From: Acanthosepion pharaonis
Taxonomy: Eukaryota > Mollusca > Cephalopoda > Sepiida > Sepiidae
Length of the DNA stretch: 64,000 nucleotides
NCBI GenBank assembly: GCA_903632075.3
Contig: CAHIKZ030005499.1
Span: 2,746,001-2,810,000, forward strand
Direction of reading: 5' to 3'
Each line of letters begins with the position of its first letter. Within the stretch, counting starts at the first letter, position 1. Below are positions 47,410-57,411 of this stretch, piece by piece. Below the pieces are notes generated by a model that did not search any database, was not told where the DNA came from, and worked only from the letters and a program-made list of their open reading frames with translations. A program made the translations under genes and the position numbers.

Positions 47410-48435
47410 TTATAGATTTCGTTCTGAAGGTGCTTTGTATTTCATTCCAATATAATCAAAAATATCTTCTTCTGAGGAGACAGGTAGAGGTTCTCCAGGG
47501 ATTCCAGTGCTACCCATGGGTCGGATTGTATACTCATTAACAGTAAACCCATTTTCGAGAGCCTTCCCCCTCATATCTTTATTGAACATATCACTGCCAG
47601 TGAAATACAGCAAAGCACAATAATACTGATCGTGGGGAATCAAACGCAGATCCAAACGTCGGAAATGTCGAACCTTTTCCTCCTTTTCCTTTTCATTAAC
47701 ATTTTTTGAAAGGCGGCACACACCCATAAATTTTGAATCACCCATCGAAATAGTGTCAGTGATCAAACCACAGTCAGTGAGCCTCTTAACGACTTTTTTG
47801 AGAAGCTCTGGTTTCTTTTTATCAGTAGACACGAAATTTGGGTGTGTCAGTAAGATATCAATATCTCCAGATGAAGTTGCACCCCGTCGGAAACTTCCAC
47901 AGACATTAGCAGTAAATTCCATATCAAGATCCTTGATTTCTTTCTTGGCAATAGCTCTTATGCTAATCACTTCTTCACGAGGGATTCGCAATTCAAAATC
48001 ATCAAAATGCTTCACTCCAATCTTTTGGTGATGGTTCAGTCTATCCATATTTTTTCTTAGATCAGCAACTGTCTTTATACCATCTTTAACAAATATGGCA
48101 GCGGCTGCTGGCCCAATGCCTGACACTTTGGTCAGTTCATTGATGGCTACATTTGTGTCATCTGCTCGGATTTTATTCAATTTGACCAGTTGACCTGTGC
48201 TGATGAATTCATCAATCTTCTTGGCAATTTTGTCACCAATTCCATTCAGGCGTTGGGCTTCCTCCCCACTCTTGATTCTAGTCGGGTGTTTTGCAAGAAG
48301 ACCAGCTGCTTTACGATAGACATTGTATTTATGTAGTGCTCGTGTGACATTTTTCTCATAGTTAGCAAGTTCCATAAGAAAATCACAGAAATCTGCATTC
48401 AGATTTTCCGTATTTGGATTTTTGCGTTTGCTCAT
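47410..48435 (-). CDS. POLB: DNA polymerase beta, intronless coding region
   Basis: A 341-residue nuclear base-excision-repair polymerase that fills single-nucleotide gaps and removes 5'-deoxyribose phosphate. The length fits the 335-residue vertebrate enzyme. The 8-kDa lyase domain (about 10-90) has the Schiff-base Lys73 (human Lys72) in GIGDKIAKKIDEF. A second helix-hairpin-helix is VSGIGPAAA (104-112). The catalytic triad is Asp191 and Asp193 (GDIDILLTHP) and Asp262 (RRLDLRLIP). GSFRRG (180-185) and YFTGSD (277-282) bind the incoming nucleotide. The extra residues relative to human are mainly a charged KEKEEK segment near 249-254. The start is the ATG at 48435. An open TTG at 48444 precedes it, but the family begins MSKRK. 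A splice acceptor (TTTTTTTTCTAG) ends at 48451, so any upstream exon is 5' UTR. One candidate donor is CAG/GTAAGT near 50434. The coding region looks intact. Confidence 0.96.
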   Translation of the reverse strand: MSKRKNPNTENLNADFCDFLMELANYEKNVTRALHKYNVYRKAAGLLAKHPTRIKSGEEAQRLNGIGDKIAKKIDEFISTGQLVKLNKIRADDTNVAINELTKVSGIGPAAAAIFVKDGIKTVADLRKNMDRLNHHQKIGVKHFDDFELRIPREEVISIRAIAKKEIKDLDMEFTANVCGSFRRGATSSGDIDILLTHPNFVSTDKKKPELLKKVVKRLTDCGLITDTISMGDSKFMGVCRLSKNVNEKEKEEKVRHFRRLDLRLIPHDQYYCALLYFTGSDMFNKDMRGKALENGFTVNEYTIRPMGSTGIPGEPLPVSSEEDIFDYIGMKYKAPSERNL

Positions 48436-48450
48436 TGTTGGCAAACTTTC

Positions 48451-51400
48451 CTAGAAAAAAAAGAAAGAAAAAAGGGAAAATTAATTTAAAAATCATATTT
48501 TTTTTTTAAATTGCATTTTTTCTTAATTAACTTTTTAAACAAGTACACACTTTTGAGTAAGCATTTTTCAGATAAATAATTTCAGAATAATACAAGAAAA
48601 GTTATTAAAAAAAACTATAGCCAATTCTCAGGAAGTCTTTTCAACAATTTAATGATTTTGTAATTTTTGTATAATTTGTTTTAACCCTTGTAAATTATTA
48701 TTCTACCATAAAAGAAAAAAACAGAGTCTACACATTTTAATGAACAATTCAAAAATCTATAATTAATGTTTTATATTCACAAAGTACATAACAAATGTTG
48801 ATTTTTTTTTTAACACAGTGACTATTGAATGTGGACATGAAGTATTGAGGTGATTGTATTTCAAAATGAATCAGCAAAAAGCAACATTTTGATCATAATA
48901 GTCTATATGCCTACCACACCTATGATTAAAAACAAAATTTAAGAAGTGAACCAATAAGGAGACCAAATTAACTATAAGAATTTAAAATCAGAACTTTTTT
49001 CTAGATTAGCTCGCAAAGAGCGTCACCAAGCAGGTTCTGGAAACAGAATCCCAGAACTCCTAGGTTTCTATTATTTGTTCTAACCATTTAGTTATACTTA
49101 TATATGCATTTTTGGGCTTTAAATTTTGTCAAGAATGTTACTTAGCTGAGCTTTACTATAGCACAACTTATGTTGATTTAACTCCCAACAGTTATAAAGG
49201 TAATTGTGTGATTAACCAACTAACCATTATTGCACAATGAAGTGCTTACATACTTACTAAGAGGTTAGTTTATCACAAGGTCACAGTAGCAGAACACCAT
49301 GCGAGTAGTGATTTGTGAGGTAATCTTGTTAAGAATTACACTATAGTATATGCTCTTGACATGAATTTTAAGCAAGGGAAGTAACTCATTTTTCACTGGG
49401 AATATAAGACCAAATCAAATTTGTATTTTGCAAAAGCTTTTGGAGACAAAGATATGTGCAAAAGATTTGGACATCCATTTCAACTATAGTTTAACAAGGT
49501 TACTTTTGTAGAAATCATTTCAGTGTGAACATAAGTTCAGAATTCAGATCTGCTACACCACAGTTTTTATCATCTTTTGATTAATATAATGAAAAACTAA
49601 TATTTGTTGTTCTGAATTAAAATTAAACAAGCTTATCCTTATGAATAAATTTCTTGAGTTGATGCTACAGAAATATGACAATGAAATGTAATCATAAAAC
49701 ATTTTTCTTGATTAGCAATTGGTTTACATTAATCAATGGTTTTAATCATATTTTAGTTGCTTTTCATCACAATTCAGACTGTCGGAAAACAATTGATAGG
49801 TGATGATAATGCTTTATCAAATAACAATTCAAGATAATATTACTACTGTTCATAGTAGACAAAAGTAACATACTATCCTTAACCTATATTTATATATTTA
49901 AGTTTCTCTTTAGACAGTGTAACGTAATGCAGTTCTCTTTTAAGAAAGGATACGCAATGATTCATTGAAGCTGTCTTTTCATGAACATTACTGCTTTTAA
50001 ATATCCAAATCTGCAAGGTGGTTAATGTGGTATCAAGAATGAATCCTTAATTATTTTAAAATAAGCTGTTTTTAATTTAAATAAATCTCTTACATTCACA
50101 CTGGTATTATGCATGCATTTGTCAAACTGCAATAAATCTATTCAGTTAGCATAGGCATATTGTGAAATAATAAATAATACTAATAGCTCTGGTGACTGGC
50201 TGGTGAGGTTTATTTCTTTAAAGAGAAAAACAACAAAAACTATTGGTAACTAAAAGCAAAGTTCTTTCTATTATTAGATAATCATTCATTTCTATAATTT
50301 TGATATTAAATATCTGTAAGCTAGTCACTGGACTTAAGGCTATTTCCCCAGTAAACTTCATATTACACTCTAGTTACAAACACTTTAAATGTTGATAAGT
50401 GAAATAATTTGTAATAATTATATTCTGACTTACCTGTTAAACAGACCTTAAATCAAATTTCCAATATTGTGGGGACTTCTTGGATATCTACACATTAATT
50501 AAGGAGTTAGTCTCAGGGGTCAGACAATTACATACAGCAAGCTGACTGGGTTGAACTTGATTTACAAGTCCCATCATAGTTTATAGTTATGCTGCAATTT
50601 TTTAAAAAAAGCCATTGTGCGCAAATAAACATTGAAGTTAACAACTGTAAACAAAATGTTTTTACCCATTAATCTAGGTAACTCCAAGAATTTTCTAAAA
50701 TAAGAGCATACCATGATGAAAACAGGCCCCAAATTTGATAAAAAACAAAGTTTTATCATCAAAATGCTTTTGTTATTAAGAGGAAAGACCAAAGTATTTT
50801 TTAAATTATTTTATTAAATTTTTTAATCTTTTCTAGCATGTTCAAAATTTTGGCAAAATTTTGGCAAAATTTTTTATTTTTCTTGCACCAGTGGGTGGGC
50901 CAAAGATCAGTATTGGAAAATTTAGTGTCTTTTTTGGCATTAAAAATACATCATTTTGAAAATTCCTGCAAAAATCAAATAATTGTTAGATTATAATTAA
51001 ATTTTCAAGATTTTATTCATAAATGAATTAAATTATTTTTTTGAAATTTTTTAAAATCTTGGTAAAAATTAATTTTTTTTTGTTATGTAATTTTTTGAAA
51101 TTTTGAGAAATTAAAATTTCAGCCTCTTCATATTTATATTAGTTAAAAGCAGAACTCCTTCAAGAATTTAAATCATCAATTTGTTTTTTGTCAAACCATT
51201 GACAGAAAATCTGCTCCGAATTGGAAAATAAAAAAAATGCAATAAAACTAACTATGGCATTATTTAATTAGAAAAGCTTTTAATTGTTTTTATGAATAAG
51301 ATATATTAAGGACACTATTATCTTAAGAAAAAAATTTTTTTTTCAATAATTAATTTTTACATGAATTGTTTACATTTTTTTTTACTTTTAATTAGAAAAA

Positions 51401-52821
51401 ATTATTAAGTTTTAAATCTTTTAAAATGTATTAATTTCAGCTTTTTAGATGATAGTATTATTAAATGAAAACTAAATTTACTAATCAAATGGAAAATCAT
51501 CAAACACCAATATTTTAAAAGAATTTTGAATATTTTTTGTATGTCAATTTTTGTAAGTATAGACAACCATACATGACATGATCAGAAAATAAGAGAGGTA
51601 ACAATAGTAAATTTAAAGCCAACATTTCTAAAATTCAATAAAACATTAGAGAATATTTCCCTAAATTTCTATGATTACTGAGTACTTAAAAATTAGAGAA
51701 AAAATGTGCTCGTTTCATTTTCTTAAATTATACTTTACAAATAAATTTTTCATAAAACAACATTAGACCTGACATCACATCAACACAGCTACTGTCAGGT
51801 TAAATAATGTATGTCTATGATATTTTAAACTTAAAGAAATAATATTTGTTTCCAATCAGATTAATTATACTTTAAATCAGCTAACATTCCTCAAATAAGT
51901 TTCAGAAAAGTATATTTTACTTTTGGAAGATTTTTTAATAAAGAGAATTACATTGCAATGTAAGACAACTAAAAAAGGGCTCTAATCCAGCTTTTTTAAC
52001 AAACAAAAATAAAACACAAAACAAAACAAAAAAAACTCCTTCCAATCAATTTAGTTTTTGAAATAGAGCAAAGTATTATGCTTATTGGAAATATTAAATT
52101 TAATCTATTATTAGCTTGAAATTAAAACTAAAATAAAAACTCCAAAAAAGCTTTTCCATTTTTAAAAATTAATTTTAAATATTAGGTATTGCATTTTTTG
52201 TGGAGGTCCCTACATTATCTATAAACACATTTTATTCTACGATCAAATAATTTCATTTTGTTCATTAAAATGATTATTTAGTGACAGTGTTTAATATGAT
52301 TAAGTCTGAGTTTATGGGCTTATTGTGTTCAGCTTAGTAATCCAAATGCCTGTGTTCATACAACTAAATGGATTAAAATAGAAGAGTAGTTTTTGTGCAT
52401 CATTTGGATTGTGTACATTCATGTTCTGCTGTAAGCAACATTAAGAAGTTTGTCTTTTCTTTTTATACATAGAACTAATCCAGTAAAACACGACAACTGT
52501 TTCTAACTTTATTTGATATCAATTTTTAAAAGTGTATAATTAACATTCAAAAAGCCAAATGATATTCTGTTACATGAAATGCCAGAATTTAACAGAAAAT
52601 TAAAATACCACATTTTAAATAAGAAGAAATTAATCAAGATATGTATTAAAGTAAAGGATCCATTTTTTATTACAAGTGCATTACAAAAAATGTGCTGTTA
52701 TTATTATAAGTCAGCAATGGTAAGCTAATCACATTACAAAACCAATGCAGTTTCCGATTTTCTGTAAGTCATATAATAAATTCCAAGATTTTCTGAAAGT
52801 GTTTAAGTTGTTATTTTATGG
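48451..52821. other. Presumed 5' UTR intron and flank of POLB
   Basis: AT-rich with no coding exon seen. A consensus donor on the minus strand (CAG, then GTAAGTCAG, boundary near 50434/50433) could end a non-coding first exon. Other GTAAGT-type donors on that strand lie near 55.19 and 55.25 kb. I cannot choose between them. Confidence 0.35.
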
Positions 52822-53085
52822 TTATCTTCCGCAATTTTCTTTTTTTACTCGGTCATCATGATTGACATTCGTTGATCTTTTTTGAGGCTCACTTTGAACA
52901 TTTCCATTTTCAGAGCAAAATTTCTGAAACCATATTTGTACTTCTTCCTCATTAACAGTACCTTCACCAAATGCTAAATTGATGTTTCTTCCTGCTTCAA
53001 CTGCATTGTGTCCCAATTTAAACTCATACAGAAAGAGAACTTGTGCTTGCACTGGAGTCAACATATTTTCAAAGGTGAAAAACAA
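52822..53085 (-). mobile_element. Mariner-like transposase N-terminal fragment
   Basis: An 87-codon frame whose first 60 residues read VLFLYEFKLGHNAVEAGRNI and GTVNEEEVQIWFQKF. This is the first helix-turn-helix of mariner/SETMAR-type transposases. Then QSEPQKRS corresponds to the linker. The frame stops where the second HTH and catalytic domain should begin. Neither terminal repeats nor the catalytic part lie next to it. It is probably a relic, though the open frame is uninterrupted. Confidence 0.65.
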
Positions 53086-53825
53086 AGTTTATGATGAACG
53101 GACCATCTGAAAAGTGAGGCACAACAAGAGAATGACCAATAGCAATAGCAAATGGTGTTGTAAAGATTTGATTAAAAAAACTGAAAAGCATGTATTTTTG
53201 TTGGAAAAATATATTTTGAATAAATATGATGGTAATTTCTTTGGAAAAATGACTTTTCATTTAATTTGGGTGAATTCGATTTACAAATTTCATGCTAAAC
53301 TAAATTTGTACTTTGTGTGCATTTTTATGATTTTTTTTCTCTGGGACTAGTAATTCAGTTTGTAGTGTTAATTATGAGAATCCCAAAAATTAAGCCATTA
53401 ACGTGATAAAATAAAACTTATTTTCTTAGGCTTCTGTTCTTTAAAATTTTCACATATTTGCACAAAGGCAAACCCCCAAATCAGTTCAGGTTAATAATGT
53501 TATTATTGTGTACTGTGTGTAAACTAAAGTGAATATTTGATGTCATCATGTCCGATACAAGTCAGGATCCATTTTGGCACCAAGCAGACATTGTAAAATC
53601 AAAGAACCACTTTACCTTTCACTTTAATTAAGTCATATTTTAAATAAATTGAACAGTTAAACAAAAAAGTTACTTTTATCATGAGTATCGTAAACTATGT
53701 AGTAAAAAATCAGTTTTAAAAACTTAACTAAATCTTTAAATGAATACAATGAAATAGATACCTGCCTTGATCGCACCAAATGAATCATTTGGTAAAACCT
53801 AAAATAAATGTATTTATTTTTTAAA
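53086..53825. other. Non-coding, nothing recognised
   Basis: AT-rich; short ORFs on both strands without domains. Confidence 0.4.
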
Positions 53826-53827
53826 AC

Positions 53828-54055
53828 CATTTACATTGTTTGAACTGTTGTCATCATCTTTGTTGCCATATTCATGACATTTCGGTTGTTGTACACTCTG
53901 ACCTTCTTCAGGTGATTTGAATTTCAAACTGAACCCTTTTTTATTTTGTCCACCGGGAGAGATTGAATATGGCAACAAAGAACAACAGTCCGATAATGTA
54001 AATAGTATAAATGATTACAATACATCTCAGAAATATAAACAGAACAGATATAAAA
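53828..54055. repeat. Foldback pair of SINE tails with CTGAAGA motif
   Basis: The left part (53828-53960, minus) reads AAGGGTTCAGTTTGAAATTC..., CACCTGAAGAAGGTCAGAG, GTACAACAACCGAAATG and ATATGGCAACAAAGATGATG. The right part (53962-54052, plus) repeats GAATATGGCAACAAAG, CAGTCC-GATAATGTAAATAG and CTCAGAAATATAAACAGA. The two halves are inverted relative to each other, as in the 10-kb element. Confidence 0.65.
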
Positions 54056-54170
54056 AAAACCAAAAAAAAAAACCCACTGACATTGTGTGACAGTTACAAC
54101 GTCTGGATTGACTTGACTATGCTTTACTTCTGAACTGTTAGGTTGCATTATGAAGTATACGATATTTCAT

Positions 54171-54475
54171 GGTCTGGTGAAGTAATAGATAGCGGCTCAG
54201 AAAGAGGAATCAGAGAGCCGAGTTCAAATCCATTACGTGCTAATACCCTTGGGAAAGGTATGAATCCTCTTCTTCTCCCTTTGGCTATGGGTAAATAGCA
54301 GGACAGACAAGGATGGCAACTGGTCTACCGCAGAAAGAAATGGCAACCTACTGTAGGAAAAAAATCCGCCTTTTCAGTCATGTATCGAAAGATACATGAT
54401 CACCTCATGTATCACGCATGGCACTGCGATCAACTAGTGTCTACGTTGTATCATTGGTAAAGACTTTTTTAATAA
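54171..54475 (+). repeat. tRNA-derived SINE
   Basis: TGGTGAAGTAATAGATAG (A-box region, about 54175) and GAGTTCAAATCC (B box, about 54219-54230) around an anticodon-stem-like GCTC...GAGC. The body, CTTGGGAAAGGTATGAA...GCTATGGGTAAATAGCAGGACAGAC, matches the copy at 5256-5322. It ends after the inverted words ATGTATCGAAAGATACAT. Confidence 0.75.
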
Positions 54476-56900
54476 AAAAAGGGGAAAATAATGAAGCTTT
54501 CTAGATTACTAATCTGTAGAATGAAATTCAATCATAGAAATAAGCAGTGCAAAAAACTCGAATCATTAAATAAGTGAGATTCATTTACTACTCCACACAC
54601 TGTTCATGTCATTCAGAAATCAAAGAAAAGGGATTTTGTTATTACTTCGCAAACATGCATCATAAGTCATATATTTCATCATAACAACACAGAATAAAAT
54701 AAATAAGGATTTCATTTCATTTATTTTAATTCTGATCTTCAAATTACTACACCTAACTTCAAAAGACACGACGACAGCGACTGACAAGAGTTCAAAGTTC
54801 AATTCCAAGTCGGTACCAAACAATTTAATAAAGAAAATATTGTTGAAAAGCAAAACAAATAGTACAGAAAATTAAAAATGAAATTTACATTTTAGCGGTC
54901 AACCGAATTTGTGAAAATCAGAAAGAAACTTCTATATAAGTAAAAAAAAATAAATAAAATCAGAAATTACACGTGCAAAAAAAAAAAATCTACAGAAACG
55001 AATCTGGAAATAATAATTTTTTAAAAATGTTTCTATCGAATAAGCACTTTAGATTCCGCAATGTCAAATGTTTTTTTTTCTTTTTTACATTTTCTAAGAG
55101 GGGGCTTCATTGAGATTGCAAATTGACCCCCCCAACTACGCAAGCAAAAAAATAAATCTTTATTTACCACGTGATAAAGTATGTTTGTACTTACCTTATA
55201 AAATTTCAAATTTCATGTTAAAATAAAAAAGTTAACATTTAAAGTATGTTCTTACTTACCCTTTCCCTGTGTTGTTTTAAAATTAACCAATAATGCTTAC
55301 ATGCAAAATTTTAAATAATTTCAAAACAGCCGCGAAATATCTATTTAAAAAGCATATTCATACCTAATTATTTCCCTTACCTTTTCTTTGTTTTGGCTTG
55401 CAAAGGGGGATCGATTTACAATGAATTTACATAGAAAACTGAACCTCTTCTCTTAAAACTTAAAAAATTAAAAGAAAATTTTTCATATTCTTGATTTGGA
55501 TAGCTTAATCGATAGGAATATGCAAGAACAAAATTGGAAAGAAATTTATTTCTTGGAGAGGTGGGTTTCTGTAGAAAAACAGAATGTGGTGTTTGTTTTT
55601 TTTAAGCCTAACGTTTTTGTTGTATTAAAATAAAAAAAACATCAAAATGGTAATGTTTTTAATAAACTATGAATGTTTTTTATCGAGATTTATAAAAATT
55701 CTCAACTAAAAGTAGTAATAATTTGCTCGGTGTGAATATCGAATTTCAAAGAAACATTAAAACAAAAAACGAAACTTGAGCTACTTACTGACAACAGCAA
55801 CTCGACATGTAGTGTGTATTTTCTAAGTCACGTTACAACGAGATCTTAGATAAACTATTTATAACTACTAATTTATTTTTAAAAATCATGGTAGTTGCTT
55901 TTACTTTCAAATAAATATATGTCCGAAATAAAATAAAAAAAATACATAAATTTTAGTTAAAAAAAATCGAAAGTAAAAATAAAACTAACTACCCAAGAAA
56001 ATAGAGATTGACTGTCAATACTCAATAGACATGAAATAATTTTGTTTCTTGTCTAATTTGTTTTAAATTCGAAAATGTATGGTATTTTTAAAGTACTTCA
56101 TGCAAAAAAAAGTAACTGTTCTACTAAAACTTTTTTAACCTGTATCTTTCTTCCTTTTTTTTAGCTTAACGCTAATTCTTCCATAAAGTGCACATTATAA
56201 TTAGGGAAGATTATTTGATTTATTAATAAAATCATGTATAAGTAAAATACAAACGTTAAATAATTATTTATAATAAAAATAAACAATATAAAACATCACG
56301 TTTACATACAACTAGTTGAAAACGTCTGTTTCATTTTTATTGTACATCTTAAATCTCGTTCAGACGAGATCTGGCTCTATTTTTTTCCTCATTTGTTTTT
56401 ACCTCTGTTTATTTTGCTTATTTCTCTGAATGCCTGCGACTGACGTCTTCCACTCTCTATTTAACTTGTACCCTTTTTTTTATTCTCCTACTTCCTAATA
56501 TATTTATATCCTCTTTTTACAACCTCCCATTCGCTTCTTTACATTGGTAAACAGAGCTTATAAGAAAAATAGAGAGGGTGCGTGTCTTCCAATTTATCTT
56601 TCTCTCTTTTTAAAATTTAACTAAAAACATTAAAATAATAGTTATACTTATCTTTATTTGGTTAATAATAACAGATAAAATAGGATTTGTGAAGAGAGAG
56701 GAACATGAACTGTTTCTGTTCCTTTTTAGTTGTTTTGTAACCATTTCTTCCTAAAATACTCATTTGTTGAGTGAGAAAAAACGCAGTGGTTACTTATCTG
56801 TTTTATTTTTATTATTATTATTTTAATTGAAACTCATGTTTTGAAAATTCATAAAGAGATAAAGATAAAATTAGATAAAAAAATTTCTCTGGTAAATTGA
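54476..56900. other. Divergent intergenic region between POLB and the tetraspanin gene
   Basis: AT-rich with no coding exon. Promoters for both genes may lie here or just right of it, but no core promoter element stands out. Confidence 0.35.
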
Positions 56901-57315
56901 TTTATCTTTTTCTCCTTAAATTCTCGCTTCTTCAATGATAGATATACAGAGAGAGTGAGTTATTGATATACCAAGAGAGGGGTAGATAGATAGCAAAAGA
57001 GAAAGAAAGAGGGTGGTCATTGAGGTCAGGGGTCAGTGTCTTTCTTATCACAAAACCACTCTGGCTTCTCCCAGATTTGGAGTAAAAGCGTCGGGATTTT
57101 TTATGCTTTTTATTTTGGTTTTCGTTGTTATTTTTTAAGCCTTTCTCTCTTCGGTGGAATGATAAACATGGTAGGACGATGATGAATTTTGATTCTGTGT
57201 TTCTGTCTTGTGGATGTACACGAGGAAACAGGTGTTGTGTTGGAATTAAGAAGAGGATTATGGTGCTGCTTCTGTGGTCGTCGTCGTCGTTGTCGTCGGC
57301 ATATTATTATTTCCA
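56900..57315 (+). promoter_or_regulatory. Probable promoter and 5' UTR of tetraspanin gene
   Basis: Composition shifts to GA-rich (AGAGAGAG, GGTAGATAGATAG, GAAAGAAAGAGGG at 56945-57015) and then to sequence richer in GC and CpG, including a TCG-repeat (GTCGTCGTCGTCGTTGTCGTCG, about 57277-57298) directly upstream of the ATG. The open frame extends through the TCG repeat but has no ATG before 57316. Confidence 0.4.
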
Positions 57316-57411
57316 ATGATGATGCCCAGGAAACCACGGCCACGAAGGGAAAGATCTGAAGTCAGTTGTTGTATTAAATACTTAGTCTTTGGATTCAACG
57401 TTATCTTTTGG
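57316..57411 (+). CDS. TspanC8-type tetraspanin, first coding exon (partial gene)
   Basis: Three consecutive ATGs (57316, 57319, 57322), a basic PRKPRPRRER segment, then EVSCCIKYLVFGFNVIFW, and a perfect donor GTAAGT at 57412 after a complete TGG codon (phase 0). The human TSPAN5 N-terminus has EVSCCIKYFIFGFNVIFW before FLG, so identity over this stretch is nearly complete. TSPAN14 and TSPAN17 are close relatives. These tetraspanins are four-pass membrane proteins that escort and direct the protease ADAM10 to cell membranes. The exon gives the cytoplasmic N-terminus, the palmitoylation-type CC pair and the start of TM1. The other exons should follow right of 64000. I saw no exon 2 in the window. 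The longer ORF reading into the intron is an artefact. Confidence 0.85.

Noticed and set aside
47753..48031. 92-codon plus-strand ORF
   Set aside because: Antisense shadow of POLB.
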